64,000 bases of DNA from SPCO01 sp963823925 (GTDB lineage Bacteria > Chloroflexota > Limnocylindria > Limnocylindrales > CSP1-4): contig CAWGNI010000008.1 of assembly GCA_963823925.1 (NCBI GenBank), forward strand, positions 372,001 through 436,000, written 5' to 3'. Each line of letters begins with the position of its first letter. The stretch's first letter is position 1. A model generated the notes under the pieces. The model searched no databases. It saw only the letters and a program-made list of their open reading frames with translations, and had not been told where the DNA came from. The position numbers and the translations under genes were made by a program. Of the stretch, positions 55,151 to 63,831 are shown piece after piece.

Positions 55151-57325
55151 ATGCGACGTTTCCTCGTCGAGGTCGTCCTCGATGCCATCGTGCTCGCGTT
55201 CATCGTCCTGCTGCTCGGCGTCGTCTCCGTCGGGCAGCCATTCCCGTTCGGGTCCTCATCGGCCCCGATCATCGGGCTGCGGGACGCCGGGATCGTCGGC
55301 TTCCTGACCTGGGCTGCGATCCTGGTCCTGGTCAACCGGTTCGCCCGCCCCGTCCTTGTCGCCCTGACCGGTCGACTCCTGCTGTCGTCGATGGGCCTCT
55401 TCGTGGTGATCATCAACGCCGCCGCGATCTGGATCACCGGGGTCATCGCCCCGATCAAGATCGCGACCGTGGCTGAGCCGACCATCGTCTGGGTCGTCGT
55501 CGCGGCCGCCCTCTACACCGCGCTGTCGACGCTCCTTGACGCGGGCCTCGGTCTGAGCCGGCCGGATCTGCGATCGGAGACCGGGCGCGGCATGTGGGCA
55601 TTCCTCGAATCGCTGCCGACGCCACGGCGCAATGCGATCCTCGAGAACCTGCGCCTCCAGCAGGTCTACAACCTGATCTATGCGACCGGACTGGACATCG
55701 CCCTGGCCGACACCCCGGTCGGCGCGGTCCGCCGCTGGTTCGACCGGGTGGTCATCGGGAACAAGGACCATCTGCTGGAGGCGAGCGGCCCCGAGCGGAT
55801 CGCGGCGATGCTCCAGCAACTCGGGCCGACCTACGTGAAGATCGGCCAGATGATGGCCAGCCGGAGCGACATCCTGCCGGCCGAATGGATCGACGCGCTG
55901 TCGAAGCTCCAGAACGAGGCTGCGCCGTTCGCCTACGACGACGTCGTCGCCATCATCACCAAGGAACTCGGGGCTTCCCCGGAGGAGCTGTACGAGACCT
56001 TCGATCCGGTGCCCTTCGCGGCCGCCTCGACCGCGCAGGTCCACCAGGCCCGGCTCCACGACGGCACCGTCGTCGCGGTCAAGGTCCAGCGTCCCAGGAT
56101 CGTGGCCAAGACCCAGGCCGACCTCGGGGTCATGCAGGAGCTGGCCGGGGTCGCCGAGAAGCGCCTGTCGATCGCCCGCAAGGTCGGGCTGCGCGACATC
56201 GTGGCCGAGTTCGCCCAGGGCGTCCTCAAGGAACTGGACTATCGGAACGAGGCGTACCACGCCCGACGCCTCGCCGACGGGATGACCAGGTTCCCGTCGA
56301 TCCATGTCCCGCTCGTCTGGGACGACCTGTCCGGTCAGCGGGTCATCACGATGGAGTTCGTCAAGGGGATCAAGATCTCGAAGGCGGACGAGCTGCGCGC
56401 GGCGGGCTTCGATACGACCGAGCTCGGTACGGTCTTCATCCGGGCGATCATCAAGCAGGTCCTGATCGACGGCTTCTTCCACGGCGATCCGCATCCCGGC
56501 AACATCCTGGCCGATCCGGACTCGAAGCAGATCATCTTCCTCGACCTGGGCCTCGTCGGGAAACTGGACTCCCAGCAGCGGATCGATCTGCTCGGCCTCA
56601 TCTACGCGATCAAGGACGTGGACATCCCGGGCATCGGCGACGGGCTGCTGGCACTCAGTAAGCCGTCACGCCAGTACGACGAGGCCGGGTTCCGCGACGA
56701 CATCGACCGGCTCGCCCGCCAGTACCTCATCTACGGCAAGGCGACGTCGTTCGGCTCGGCCATCGGTGCCTTCCTGAGCGCGGTACTGAACAACGGCCTG
56801 CGCATGGACAGCCAGCTGACGCTGGCGATCAAGTCGGTCATCCAGGCCGAGGAGACGGCCAGGGCCCTGTCCTTCGACATCGATCTGGGCGAGGCGGCCG
56901 TGACCGAGGCCAGGGCGGCGCTGCTCGAGTCGTTCACGCCGGAGAAGATCCAGAAGCAGCTCCAGAGCAGCGCAGTTCGAGTCGGCAAGGAACTCGCCCG
57001 GAGGGCGCCGTCGATGGAGGACGCAGCGCTCAAGTGGATCGACCAGTTCAACAAGGGCAAGTTCGTCGTCGAGGTCGACACCAAGGGCCTGGAACGCTCG
57101 ATCGCGAGCGTCAGCGACATCGGCCGCCAGGCGACGGTCGGGGTCATCGTCGTCGGCCAGCTCATCGGCACCGCGATCGTGATGGCCATCCTGCTCCAGC
57201 CGTCGCTCACCCAGTTCCAGGGCGTCGCCTACCTGGCGATGATCGCGTTCGCGGTGACCCTCGTCGTGAGCTTCGTCGTCCTGTTCCGGGTCTTCTTCTC
57301 ACCAGCGGGCCGCGACGAGGACTAG
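55151..57325 (+). CDS. UbiB/ABC1-family atypical kinase
   Basis: An atypical protein-kinase-like ATPase of the UbiB/COQ8 family, often linked to quinone and lipid metabolism, 724 residues. About 140 N-terminal residues contain four hydrophobic helices, unlike classic UbiB. The kinase core has QLGPTYVKIGQMMASRSDILP, the alanine-rich loop AASTAQVHQA, VAVKVQRP and GFFHGDPHPGNIL. Two more helices close the C terminus. The ATG at 55151 has GGAGG. It lies between selD and the selenoprotein gene, same strand. Confidence 0.9.
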   Translation: MRRFLVEVVLDAIVLAFIVLLLGVVSVGQPFPFGSSSAPIIGLRDAGIVGFLTWAAILVLVNRFARPVLVALTGRLLLSSMGLFVVIINAAAIWITGVIAPIKIATVAEPTIVWVVVAAALYTALSTLLDAGLGLSRPDLRSETGRGMWAFLESLPTPRRNAILENLRLQQVYNLIYATGLDIALADTPVGAVRRWFDRVVIGNKDHLLEASGPERIAAMLQQLGPTYVKIGQMMASRSDILPAEWIDALSKLQNEAAPFAYDDVVAIITKELGASPEELYETFDPVPFAAASTAQVHQARLHDGTVVAVKVQRPRIVAKTQADLGVMQELAGVAEKRLSIARKVGLRDIVAEFAQGVLKELDYRNEAYHARRLADGMTRFPSIHVPLVWDDLSGQRVITMEFVKGIKISKADELRAAGFDTTELGTVFIRAIIKQVLIDGFFHGDPHPGNILADPDSKQIIFLDLGLVGKLDSQQRIDLLGLIYAIKDVDIPGIGDGLLALSKPSRQYDEAGFRDDIDRLARQYLIYGKATSFGSAIGAFLSAVLNNGLRMDSQLTLAIKSVIQAEETARALSFDIDLGEAAVTEARAALLESFTPEKIQKQLQSSAVRVGKELARRAPSMEDAALKWIDQFNKGKFVVEVDTKGLERSIASVSDIGRQATVGVIVVGQLIGTAIVMAILLQPSLTQFQGVAYLAMIAFAVTLVVSFVVLFRVFFSPAGRDED

Positions 57326-57377
57326 GCGCCGAGCGCGCGCTACACTCGGGGGGTCGTCGAACCGCAGGAGGCTACCC

Positions 57378-59304
57378 TTGGCGAAGCCCTACGTGAGACT
57401 GACCCAGCCCCTCGTCCGCGATACGAAGGGCGGCGAGCTTCGACCAGCGAGCTGGGACGAGGCGCTCGATCGGACCGTTGCCGGGTTCCAGGCCGCGAAG
57501 GCGGCCCACGGCCCGACGACCTTCGGCACCTTCAGCTGCAGCAAGGCGACCAACGAGGTCAACTTCGCGGCACAGAAGTTCAGCCGGGCGGTCCTGGGCA
57601 GCAACAATATCGACAGCTGCAACCGGACGTGACACGCCCCTAGCGTCGCCGGTCTGGCGACAGTGTTCGGTGCCGGGGGCGGCACATCCTCATATCGGGA
57701 GATCGAAGACACGGACCTGATCGTCCTGTGGGGCAGCAACGCCCGCGAGACGCATCCGATCTTCTTCCACCACCTGCTCAAGGGTGTCCACAAGGGCGCC
57801 CGTCTGTACGCGATCGATCCGCGCCGGACGTCAAGCGCGGAGTGGGCGGACAGCTGGCTCGGTCTTGACGTCGGCAGCGACATCGCCCTGGCGAACGCGG
57901 TCGGCCGCGAGATCATCGCCGCCGGACTGGAGAACCGCGAGTTCATCGACCGGGCGACGATGGATTTCGATGCCTACAAGGCGAAGGTCGAGCCGTACAC
58001 CCTCGACTACGCCGAACGCGAGACCGGCGTTTCAGCCGAAGCGATCCGGGATCTGGCCCACGCGTTCGCCACCGCGCCCCGCGCGATCCTGTGCTGGACG
58101 CTCGGGATCACCGAGCACCACAACGCGGTCGACAACGTCCTCGCGCTCATCTCGCTCGTCCTGCTGACCGGGCACGTCGGCCGCTATGGCAGCGGCGTCA
58201 ACCCGCTGCGCGGCCAGAACAACGTCCAGGGCGGTGGCGACATGGGCGCCCTGCCCGACCGCCTGCCCGGGTTCCAGCACGTCGAGAACGACGCACTGCG
58301 GGCGCCGTTCGACGCCGCCTGGGGCGTGACGGTGCCGCCGAAGCGCGGCTGGCATCTGTCCGGGATGTTCGATGCGATGGAGCGAGGCGACCTGACCGCG
58401 ATCTACTGCATCGGCGAGAACCCCGTCCAGTCGGAGGCGGACCAGAAGCGGACGATCCATCTCCTCTCGAACCTCGACTTCCTCGTCGTCCAGGACCTGT
58501 TCCTGACCAGGACCGCTGCGCTTGCTGACGTGGTCCTGCCGGCCACCGCGGCCTGGGCCGAAGCGGAGGGGACCGTCACCAATTCCGAGCGGCGCGTCCA
58601 GCGGGTCCGCAAGGCGGTCGAGCCGCCGCCGGGAGCCCGGGACGACCTCGCCATCGTGTTCGACCTCGCAAACCGGATGGGTGCCGGCTGGGGCGAGCCG
58701 GATCCCGAGGCGGTCTGGGATGAGGTCCGCCGGCTGGCCCCCGCCTTCGCCGGGATGAGCTACGCCCGGCTCGAGGCACTCGGCGGGATCCAGTGGCCGT
58801 GCTGGGACGAGAACCACCCGGGCGAGCTGTTCCTGCACTCACGGTTGTGGGAGGATCCGATGCCCGGCAATCGGGTGCCGTTCGTCCCGGTCGACCACGA
58901 TCCGCCCGTCGACCGGTTGGACGAGGACCTTCCCGATCCGACTCACGACCGGACGCCGACTCGACTCGTACAACACCGGCGTCCAATCCGGCGGGTACAC
59001 CTCCCCACTCCGTCGCGGCGAGAGCCTCGACACCAGCCCGGAGGATGCCGCGACCTACGATCTCGCCGACGGCGAGATCGTCCGGGTCGTGTCCCGTCGC
59101 GGCCAGGTCGAGGTGCCGGTCCGGATCGACCCCAGCCTGCGCCCGGGTCTGACCTTCATGACGATGCACTTCCAGGACGACGTCGCGGTCAACCTGCTGA
59201 CCATCGACGCGACCGACCCCAAGTCCGGCACGGCCGAATTCAAGGCCACCGCCATCCGGATCGAAAAGCTCGGCCAGACCGAGCCGGTCGCGCCGCCCGC
59301 CTAG
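57378..59304 (+). CDS. Formate-dehydrogenase-like molybdoenzyme with selenocysteine (TGA at 57630), one +1 frameshift
   Basis: A catalytic subunit of the formate dehydrogenase H/NAD-linked FDH group, about 641 residues, with Sec at residue 85 (SCNRT-U-HAPSVAGLA). The His after Sec is kept. Bis-MGD motifs follow: LIVLWGSNARETHPI, GVNPLRGQNNVQGG, NPVQSEADQK. Near the C terminus LTTGRRLDSYNTGVQSGGY needs one C removed at 58928-58929. The TTG start has AGGAGG. It begins at the segment PYVRLTQPLVRD, so the usual N-terminal [4Fe-4S] part (about 50 residues) is missing. No beta subunit or fdhD is nearby. Formate is a likely, unproved substrate. Confidence 0.9.
57630..57632 (+). other. In-frame TGA read as selenocysteine
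   Basis: The codon lies where FdhF of Escherichia coli has Sec140, between SCNRT and HAPSVAGL. The reading frame is open and similar on both sides, and all Sec factors are encoded within 10 kb. Confidence 0.92.
57630..57664 (+). promoter_or_regulatory. SECIS element
   Basis: Beginning at the UGA, a hairpin has the upper stem GTCGCC (57645-57650) and GGCGAC (57656-57661) with the loop GGTCT. The known fdhF SECIS of E. coli has the same GGUCU loop. Here the loop also falls at the same codon offset from UGA (the codons for G-L of VAGL). The lower stem is weaker. SelB's winged-helix domain should bind this loop. Confidence 0.85.
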
Positions 59305-59320
59305 GGCGCCGCCCGCCTAG
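59290..59320. repeat. Short tandem duplication across two convergent stops
   Basis: A 15-base unit (GCGCCGCCCGCCTAG) occurs at 59290-59304 and 59306-59320. The first copy carries the stop of the selenoprotein gene. The second contains, on the other strand, the stop of the membrane protein gene. Confidence 0.7.
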
Positions 59321-60027
59321 AACCCGACGTTCTGGGGCAGTGAGAATTCGACGACCAGACCGATCGCGAAGATCAGCATCCCGACCCCGAGCATCGCCCA
59401 GCGGAGCCATTGCGGCCGCAAGCGGGCGGCGATCCCGGCGAAGAACAGGACCGACGCGAACAGGACCGCGGTCAGGACGAAGTCGTCCCCGGTCTGGTTC
59501 GCTTTCTGGGCATCCGAGAGCGCCCGCTCGGCCTCGACGGTCTTCGCGTCGGCCGCCTGTTGTTCCGCAAGGACGTACTCGGGTCGTTCGAATGGTGTGC
59601 CGATCGGGATCAACGCGATGTCCGGCGGGCGCTCACCAAGCCACGCCTCGAAGGCGACGAGGAACTCCGTCCGGAAACGGTCCTCGATGTACTTTGCCAA
59701 CGTCTCGTCCCCACCCAGGGCGGCGTCAGACCAGGCAAGGTACGTGGCGACATCGATCTGGATCTGGCGAGATGCCACCGTGGCATGGCTTGCCGCCTCT
59801 GAGCGGAGTTCCGCTGCCTCCGCGTAGCTATTCGCCTGGTTGCCGCCCCACCGTGTCGCCTGGTAGGCCCCCCATGCGGACAACACGGTCGCCAGTGACA
59901 GCAGGACCGCCGCGACGACCTCGACGCGTTCGTCCCGCCATGCGTCACGGGCCGCACTGGCCATCCCGCGAAGCGTCGCATCGCCCTGGGCATCGTCCGT
60001 CGTGCCAGCCGGCTCGGCTTCGGTCAC
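59317..60027 (-). CDS. Membrane protein of unknown function (DUF4337-like)
   Basis: A 236-residue protein with one membrane helix near 38-58 (VVAAVLLSLATVLSAWGAYQ), a long acidic, Glu/Ala-rich soluble part (SEAASHATVASRQIQ and on) that may be coiled coil, and two helices at the C terminus (about 180-236). The layout resembles the DUF4337 group, which has no assigned function. The start is a GTG at 60027, four bases after the stop of the next gene upstream, so they form an operon. It is convergent with the selenoprotein gene. Confidence 0.75.
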   Translation of the reverse strand: MTEAEPAGTTDDAQGDATLRGMASAARDAWRDERVEVVAAVLLSLATVLSAWGAYQATRWGGNQANSYAEAAELRSEAASHATVASRQIQIDVATYLAWSDAALGGDETLAKYIEDRFRTEFLVAFEAWLGERPPDIALIPIGTPFERPEYVLAEQQAADAKTVEAERALSDAQKANQTGDDFVLTAVLFASVLFFAGIAARLRPQWLRWAMLGVGMLIFAIGLVVEFSLPQNVGF

Positions 60028-60031
60028 CGAG

Positions 60032-61235
60032 CTACGCCTCGGCGGTGGGCGTCGCGTCGTCAGCCGAGCCCGACGACAGCGCCCGTGCGATGAGCTCGAG
60101 TCCGGCGACGAGCGCGACCCCGAGCAACGCGATCTCCGGCCCGACGGCGAGCCAGATCACGACGAACGCGATCGCGACCAGGCCGATCCGCTCGATCGAG
60201 GCGCGGTCCCTCGGGATCGTGGCTCCGCTGGATCGGAAGACGCCCACGCCGGCGACGACGACCAGGACGACCGTCCCGATCAGGACGACCGCCGTGATCC
60301 GTCGCAGATCGGCGAGGGTCACATCGACCACGGCCCGGATCGCCCCGATCAAGTCCGCGTCAGCCACGCCCGCAAGCGCCGCGTTCTCGATCGCGCCGAT
60401 CGCGAGGCGGGCCAGCACGAACGCGACGATCGTCCCCAGACCCAGGTAGATGACCATCCGCAGGCGGTGGGTCGCGAGCCAAACGGCCAGGACGATGAGG
60501 AGCACCGTCAGGATCAACAACCCGACGACGATCAGGTCGAAGGCGCGGACCGCAGACCGAGCGGCAAGCAGCCGATCGGCCTTCATCAGCTGGATCGTCC
60601 CGAACCCGTCGGGAAGGGTGATCCCGAGCACGCTCTCGAGTCGCTGGGCAAGCACATCCGGCGCTTCAGGCGATGACAGGTCCGGGATCTGGATGCCCGC
60701 CGGGATCAGCCCGACGTCCTGCAGCTCCACGAGGGCGGCCTCGACGACCGGGAAGGCCGAGATGACGATGTACCCGTCCACGACGGACACCGCGGCCGGA
60801 TCGTCACGCAACAGCTGCATGATCCCGGCATGGGTGACCGAGACGACCTTGGTCAGACCGGCCTGGACGCTGCGGTCGCGCCAGGGCGATCTGGAGACGC
60901 TTGTCGAGCGCGTCGCGGATCGCCAGCGTGATGGGCGCGGCCAGCGGCTGGGCCGCGGTCGGCAGCTTCTCGGCGATCCGTCCCTGGACGTCGACGGCGG
61001 TGACGACCTGCGTGCTGATCCGGTTCGCCAGTGGGTCGATGACGGCCGGGTCGGCAAGCACGCCGCTGGCCAGCGCGGTGAACCGCTCCGTGTTGAACGC
61101 GACCTGGTGGGTCCAGACGGCGACGGTGGACACCAGAATGGACACACAGGCGAGGACGAGCGCCAGGCCGGCGAGACCGCTCCGACGGCGGCTCGCCGGG
61201 CGATCCTGGGTCGCCTCCACCGCGTCCTGCGCCAT
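60032..61235 (-). CDS. Membrane protein of unknown function, one +1 frameshift
   Basis: A protein of about 400 residues. An N-terminal helix (GLALVLACVSILVSTVAVWTH), a soluble domain of about 170 residues with VAFNTERFTAL and LANRISTQVVTAVDVQGRI, and several helices at the C terminus. Frames join by dropping one C at 60874-60875 so that LDKRLQIALAR meets SVQAGLTKVV. This layout (helix, domain with T-E-R-F and D-x-x-x-x-x-L, helices) is seen in many actinobacterial and Chloroflexota membrane proteins without known role. It is in an operon with the DUF4337-like gene. Confidence 0.7.
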
Positions 61236-61352
61236 CGTCCCCCCACCTCCAGCTGTCTGTGAAATCACGATGAACAGTAGCAGGCGCGTGGTCGCGTTAT
61301 CCTCAGCGTCGGCACGTGGACGACCTCGTCGCCGGAGGAGGATCGAACGACC

Positions 61353-62126
61353 ATGCGAATGACCGTGGGACTGGCCAGCATCTCGCTGGCGGCCGTCCTG
61401 TCGGGCTGCGTCACGAGCAGTGGCGGGAGCGGGGGCCAGCTCGAAGGTGACTGGCAGCTCACCACCCAGAACGACGGCAGCACGATGGTGGACATCCCCG
61501 ATACGGTGACCGTGGACGCCACGATCAAGGGCGGGTCGATGAGCGGATCCACCGGTTGCAACCGGTACGCCGCCACCTACACGGTCGACGGGAACGCCCT
61601 CAAGATCAACGTTGGTCCGATGACCCTGATCGGGTGCCCACCTCCGGTGGCCGGGATCGAGACGGCCTATATCACGAACCTCGGCAACGTCCGGACGTTC
61701 ACCGCCACGAGCGACACCCTGACGATGTATGACTCGGGCGGGAACGGGATCCTGATCTACATGGCGATCCCACCGGCGACGCTGGACGGCGTGACCTGGC
61801 ACGTGACCGGATACAACAACGGGACCGGCGGCGTGACCAGCGTCGTGACAGGGTCGGATCCGACGGCGATCTTCGACAGCGCCGGCACGGTCAGCGGCGA
61901 CGGCTCGTGCAACACGTTCCACGGTGCTGTGACCGTCGACGGTGCCTCGATCAAGATCGGTCCGCTGGCTGCGACCAGGCGAGCCTGTGCGGACGACGCG
62001 TTGAACACCCAGGAGATGCAGTACCTGGCGGCGCTCGAGGCGGCCACGACCTACGCGGCCCGAGGGACGAAGCTCGAGCTGCGGGATGCTGGCGGGACCT
62101 TGATGGTCTCCTTCGAGCAGCGCTAG
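61353..62126 (+). CDS. Lipoprotein with two META domains
   Basis: A 257-residue secreted lipoprotein. The signal peptide ends in the lipobox LSGC (Cys at about residue 19). Two META/HslJ-like domains follow: the first contains TGCNRYAATYTVDG and the second SGDGSCNTFHGAVTVDGA. HslJ-type domains occur in stress or motility related proteins, but the function here is unknown. The ATG at 61353 has a GGAGGAGG site. Its stop overlaps the convergent MFS stop in a shared CTAG. Confidence 0.85.
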   Translation: MRMTVGLASISLAAVLSGCVTSSGGSGGQLEGDWQLTTQNDGSTMVDIPDTVTVDATIKGGSMSGSTGCNRYAATYTVDGNALKINVGPMTLIGCPPPVAGIETAYITNLGNVRTFTATSDTLTMYDSGGNGILIYMAIPPATLDGVTWHVTGYNNGTGGVTSVVTGSDPTAIFDSAGTVSGDGSCNTFHGAVTVDGASIKIGPLAATRRACADDALNTQEMQYLAALEAATTYAARGTKLELRDAGGTLMVSFEQR

Positions 62127-63745
62127 GCGGCGGTCGCTTCGGCCGCCGAGTCCGTGGCCTGGTACTCCGCCAGCAGCCGCTTCTCGTCATCCATCTTGGG
62201 GAAGAAGCGGAATACGATCGCGGCCCCGAGGAGGACGGCCACGATCCCCGCGCCGTAGGCCCACTGCGCTCCATCGAGGAAGGATGCCTTCGCCCCCGCC
62301 GTGATGGCGCTCGCGTACTGCGGATACTGGGCGGCCACCGCCTCGGCGCTGCTGAACGACTTGGTCAACTGCTGCTGGACGCTGTCGGTGATCTGACTCG
62401 CGTTCGGGGCGGCGGCCATGGCCGCCGACACCGCGGTGGCGTAGCCAGCCGTCAGCAGCGCACCGAAGATCGACTGCATGAACGCACCGCCAAGATCGCG
62501 CTGGAGGTCCGCCGTCCCGGACGCCATCCCGGCGCGCTTGACCGGCACCGATCCAGTCAGCGAATGCGAAGCGGGCGTGCCTGCGAACCCGACCCCGATG
62601 CCGACGAACGAATAGCCGAGGGCGACCTGCCAGTACGGGCTGCCCTCCTGCCACAGCACGAACATCGTGACGAAGCCAGCCAGAACGAAGACGTAGCCCA
62701 GCAACAAGGTGAACCGGGCGCCGCGCGCCTCGACCAGCTTGGCCGACCGCGGTGCCACGATGACCATGAACAATGCCGCCGGGATGATCGAGGCACCCGC
62801 CTCCAACGTCGAGTACGCGAGCACGTTCTGGAGGTATTGCTGACCGATGAACATCGCGCCCATCAGCGACCCGAAGACGATGATCCCCGCGCACGCCGCC
62901 ACCCAGAAGACCCGTCGCGATGCGATCTTGAGATCGTACAGCGGGTTCCGTGCTCGCTGCTGTCGGAGGACGAATGTGACGCCGGCGACCACGGCGATCG
63001 CGGCCAGGCCAAGCGCCAGCGTCTGCTCGCCCGAGACGGGCGCGAAGTTGATGGCCAGGATCGCCGCGCCGACCATCACCGCGGACAGGACACCGCCCAG
63101 GTTGTCGACGGTCTCGGTCGTCTCGTTGATGTGCGCAGGTACGAATCGGATGGCCATGACCAGCGCCACGGCCGCGAGCGGGAGCGTCACGAGGAACACC
63201 GAGCCCCACTCGAAATGCTCGAGAAGGAACCCGGACACGAGTGGCCCGAGCGCCGCGATCGCGCCACCGAGGGCTGACCACAGCGCGATCGAGCGAGTCC
63301 TCGCCGGTCCGGACCAGAGCGCCGCGATCAGGGCCAGGGTCGTCGGGTAGGCCATGCCGGCCGACAATCCGCCGACGATCCGGGCAACGATCAGGACCTC
63401 GATCGACGGAGCAAAGGCGGCGACCAGACAGGCCGGGATCGAAAGCAGGATCCCGAGGATGAGCATCAGCTTGCGGCCGTAGCGATCGCCCAGCGCGCCG
63501 AGCCACAGGACCGAGGCCGCCAGCCCAAGGGAGTAGCCGACGGCCACCAGGTCGAGTGCCGTCTGTGACGCGGTGAACGCCGCTCCGATGTCGGGCAACG
63601 CCACGTTCGCCACCGACAGATTCAGATTGGCGACCGCGGCGACCAGGATGAGCGACAGCAGGACGAGCTGGCCCTTGTCCGGCCCGGTGCCGGCGTCCGC
63701 AGGAGGCGCGACGGGTGCGGCGGTGGTGCGGTCAGCGGTCGTCAT
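62123..63745 (-). CDS. DHA2-type MFS transporter (14 helices)
   Basis: A proton-coupled exporter of 540 residues: NLSVANVALPDIGAAF in helix 1, WLGALGDRYGRKLMLILG in loop 2-3, ALWSALGGAIAALGPLVSG in helix 5, and a cytosolic acidic tail. The ATG at 63745 has an AGGAG site; the frame is open upstream. Specificity is unknown. It is divergent from another MFS gene at the window end. Confidence 0.9.
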   Translation of the reverse strand: MTTADRTTAAPVAPPADAGTGPDKGQLVLLSLILVAAVANLNLSVANVALPDIGAAFTASQTALDLVAVGYSLGLAASVLWLGALGDRYGRKLMLILGILLSIPACLVAAFAPSIEVLIVARIVGGLSAGMAYPTTLALIAALWSGPARTRSIALWSALGGAIAALGPLVSGFLLEHFEWGSVFLVTLPLAAVALVMAIRFVPAHINETTETVDNLGGVLSAVMVGAAILAINFAPVSGEQTLALGLAAIAVVAGVTFVLRQQRARNPLYDLKIASRRVFWVAACAGIIVFGSLMGAMFIGQQYLQNVLAYSTLEAGASIIPAALFMVIVAPRSAKLVEARGARFTLLLGYVFVLAGFVTMFVLWQEGSPYWQVALGYSFVGIGVGFAGTPASHSLTGSVPVKRAGMASGTADLQRDLGGAFMQSIFGALLTAGYATAVSAAMAAAPNASQITDSVQQQLTKSFSSAEAVAAQYPQYASAITAGAKASFLDGAQWAYGAGIVAVLLGAAIVFRFFPKMDDEKRLLAEYQATDSAAEATAA

Positions 63746-63817
63746 GGCGGCTCCTGGAGCTGGTCGACCGAGGACACCCGGTTCGCGATGGGCGGATCCG
63801 GCCCATCCGGCAGAACG

Positions 63818-63823
63818 TACCAT
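63818..63823 (+). promoter_or_regulatory. -10 hexamer of the last gene
   Basis: TACCAT ends eight bases before the ATG at 63832, in the 86-base gap between divergent transporter genes. Confidence 0.4.
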
Positions 63824-63831
63824 CGGTCCCG

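Noticed and set aside
57378..57632. A separate short gene ending at TGA 57630
   Set aside because: The protein similarity continues without a gap on both sides of the TGA, a SECIS hairpin follows, and no start signal lies after it.
2067..60880. A recurring C-G-A context at frame shifts, suggesting programmed +1 frameshifting in this organism
   Set aside because: At first many shifts looked like a G inserted between C and A on the coding strand. However, each shift can be placed at several bases, and shortening a homopolymer fits all sixteen and gives better conserved residues (for example in the FDH and amine oxidase). There is no common slippery site.
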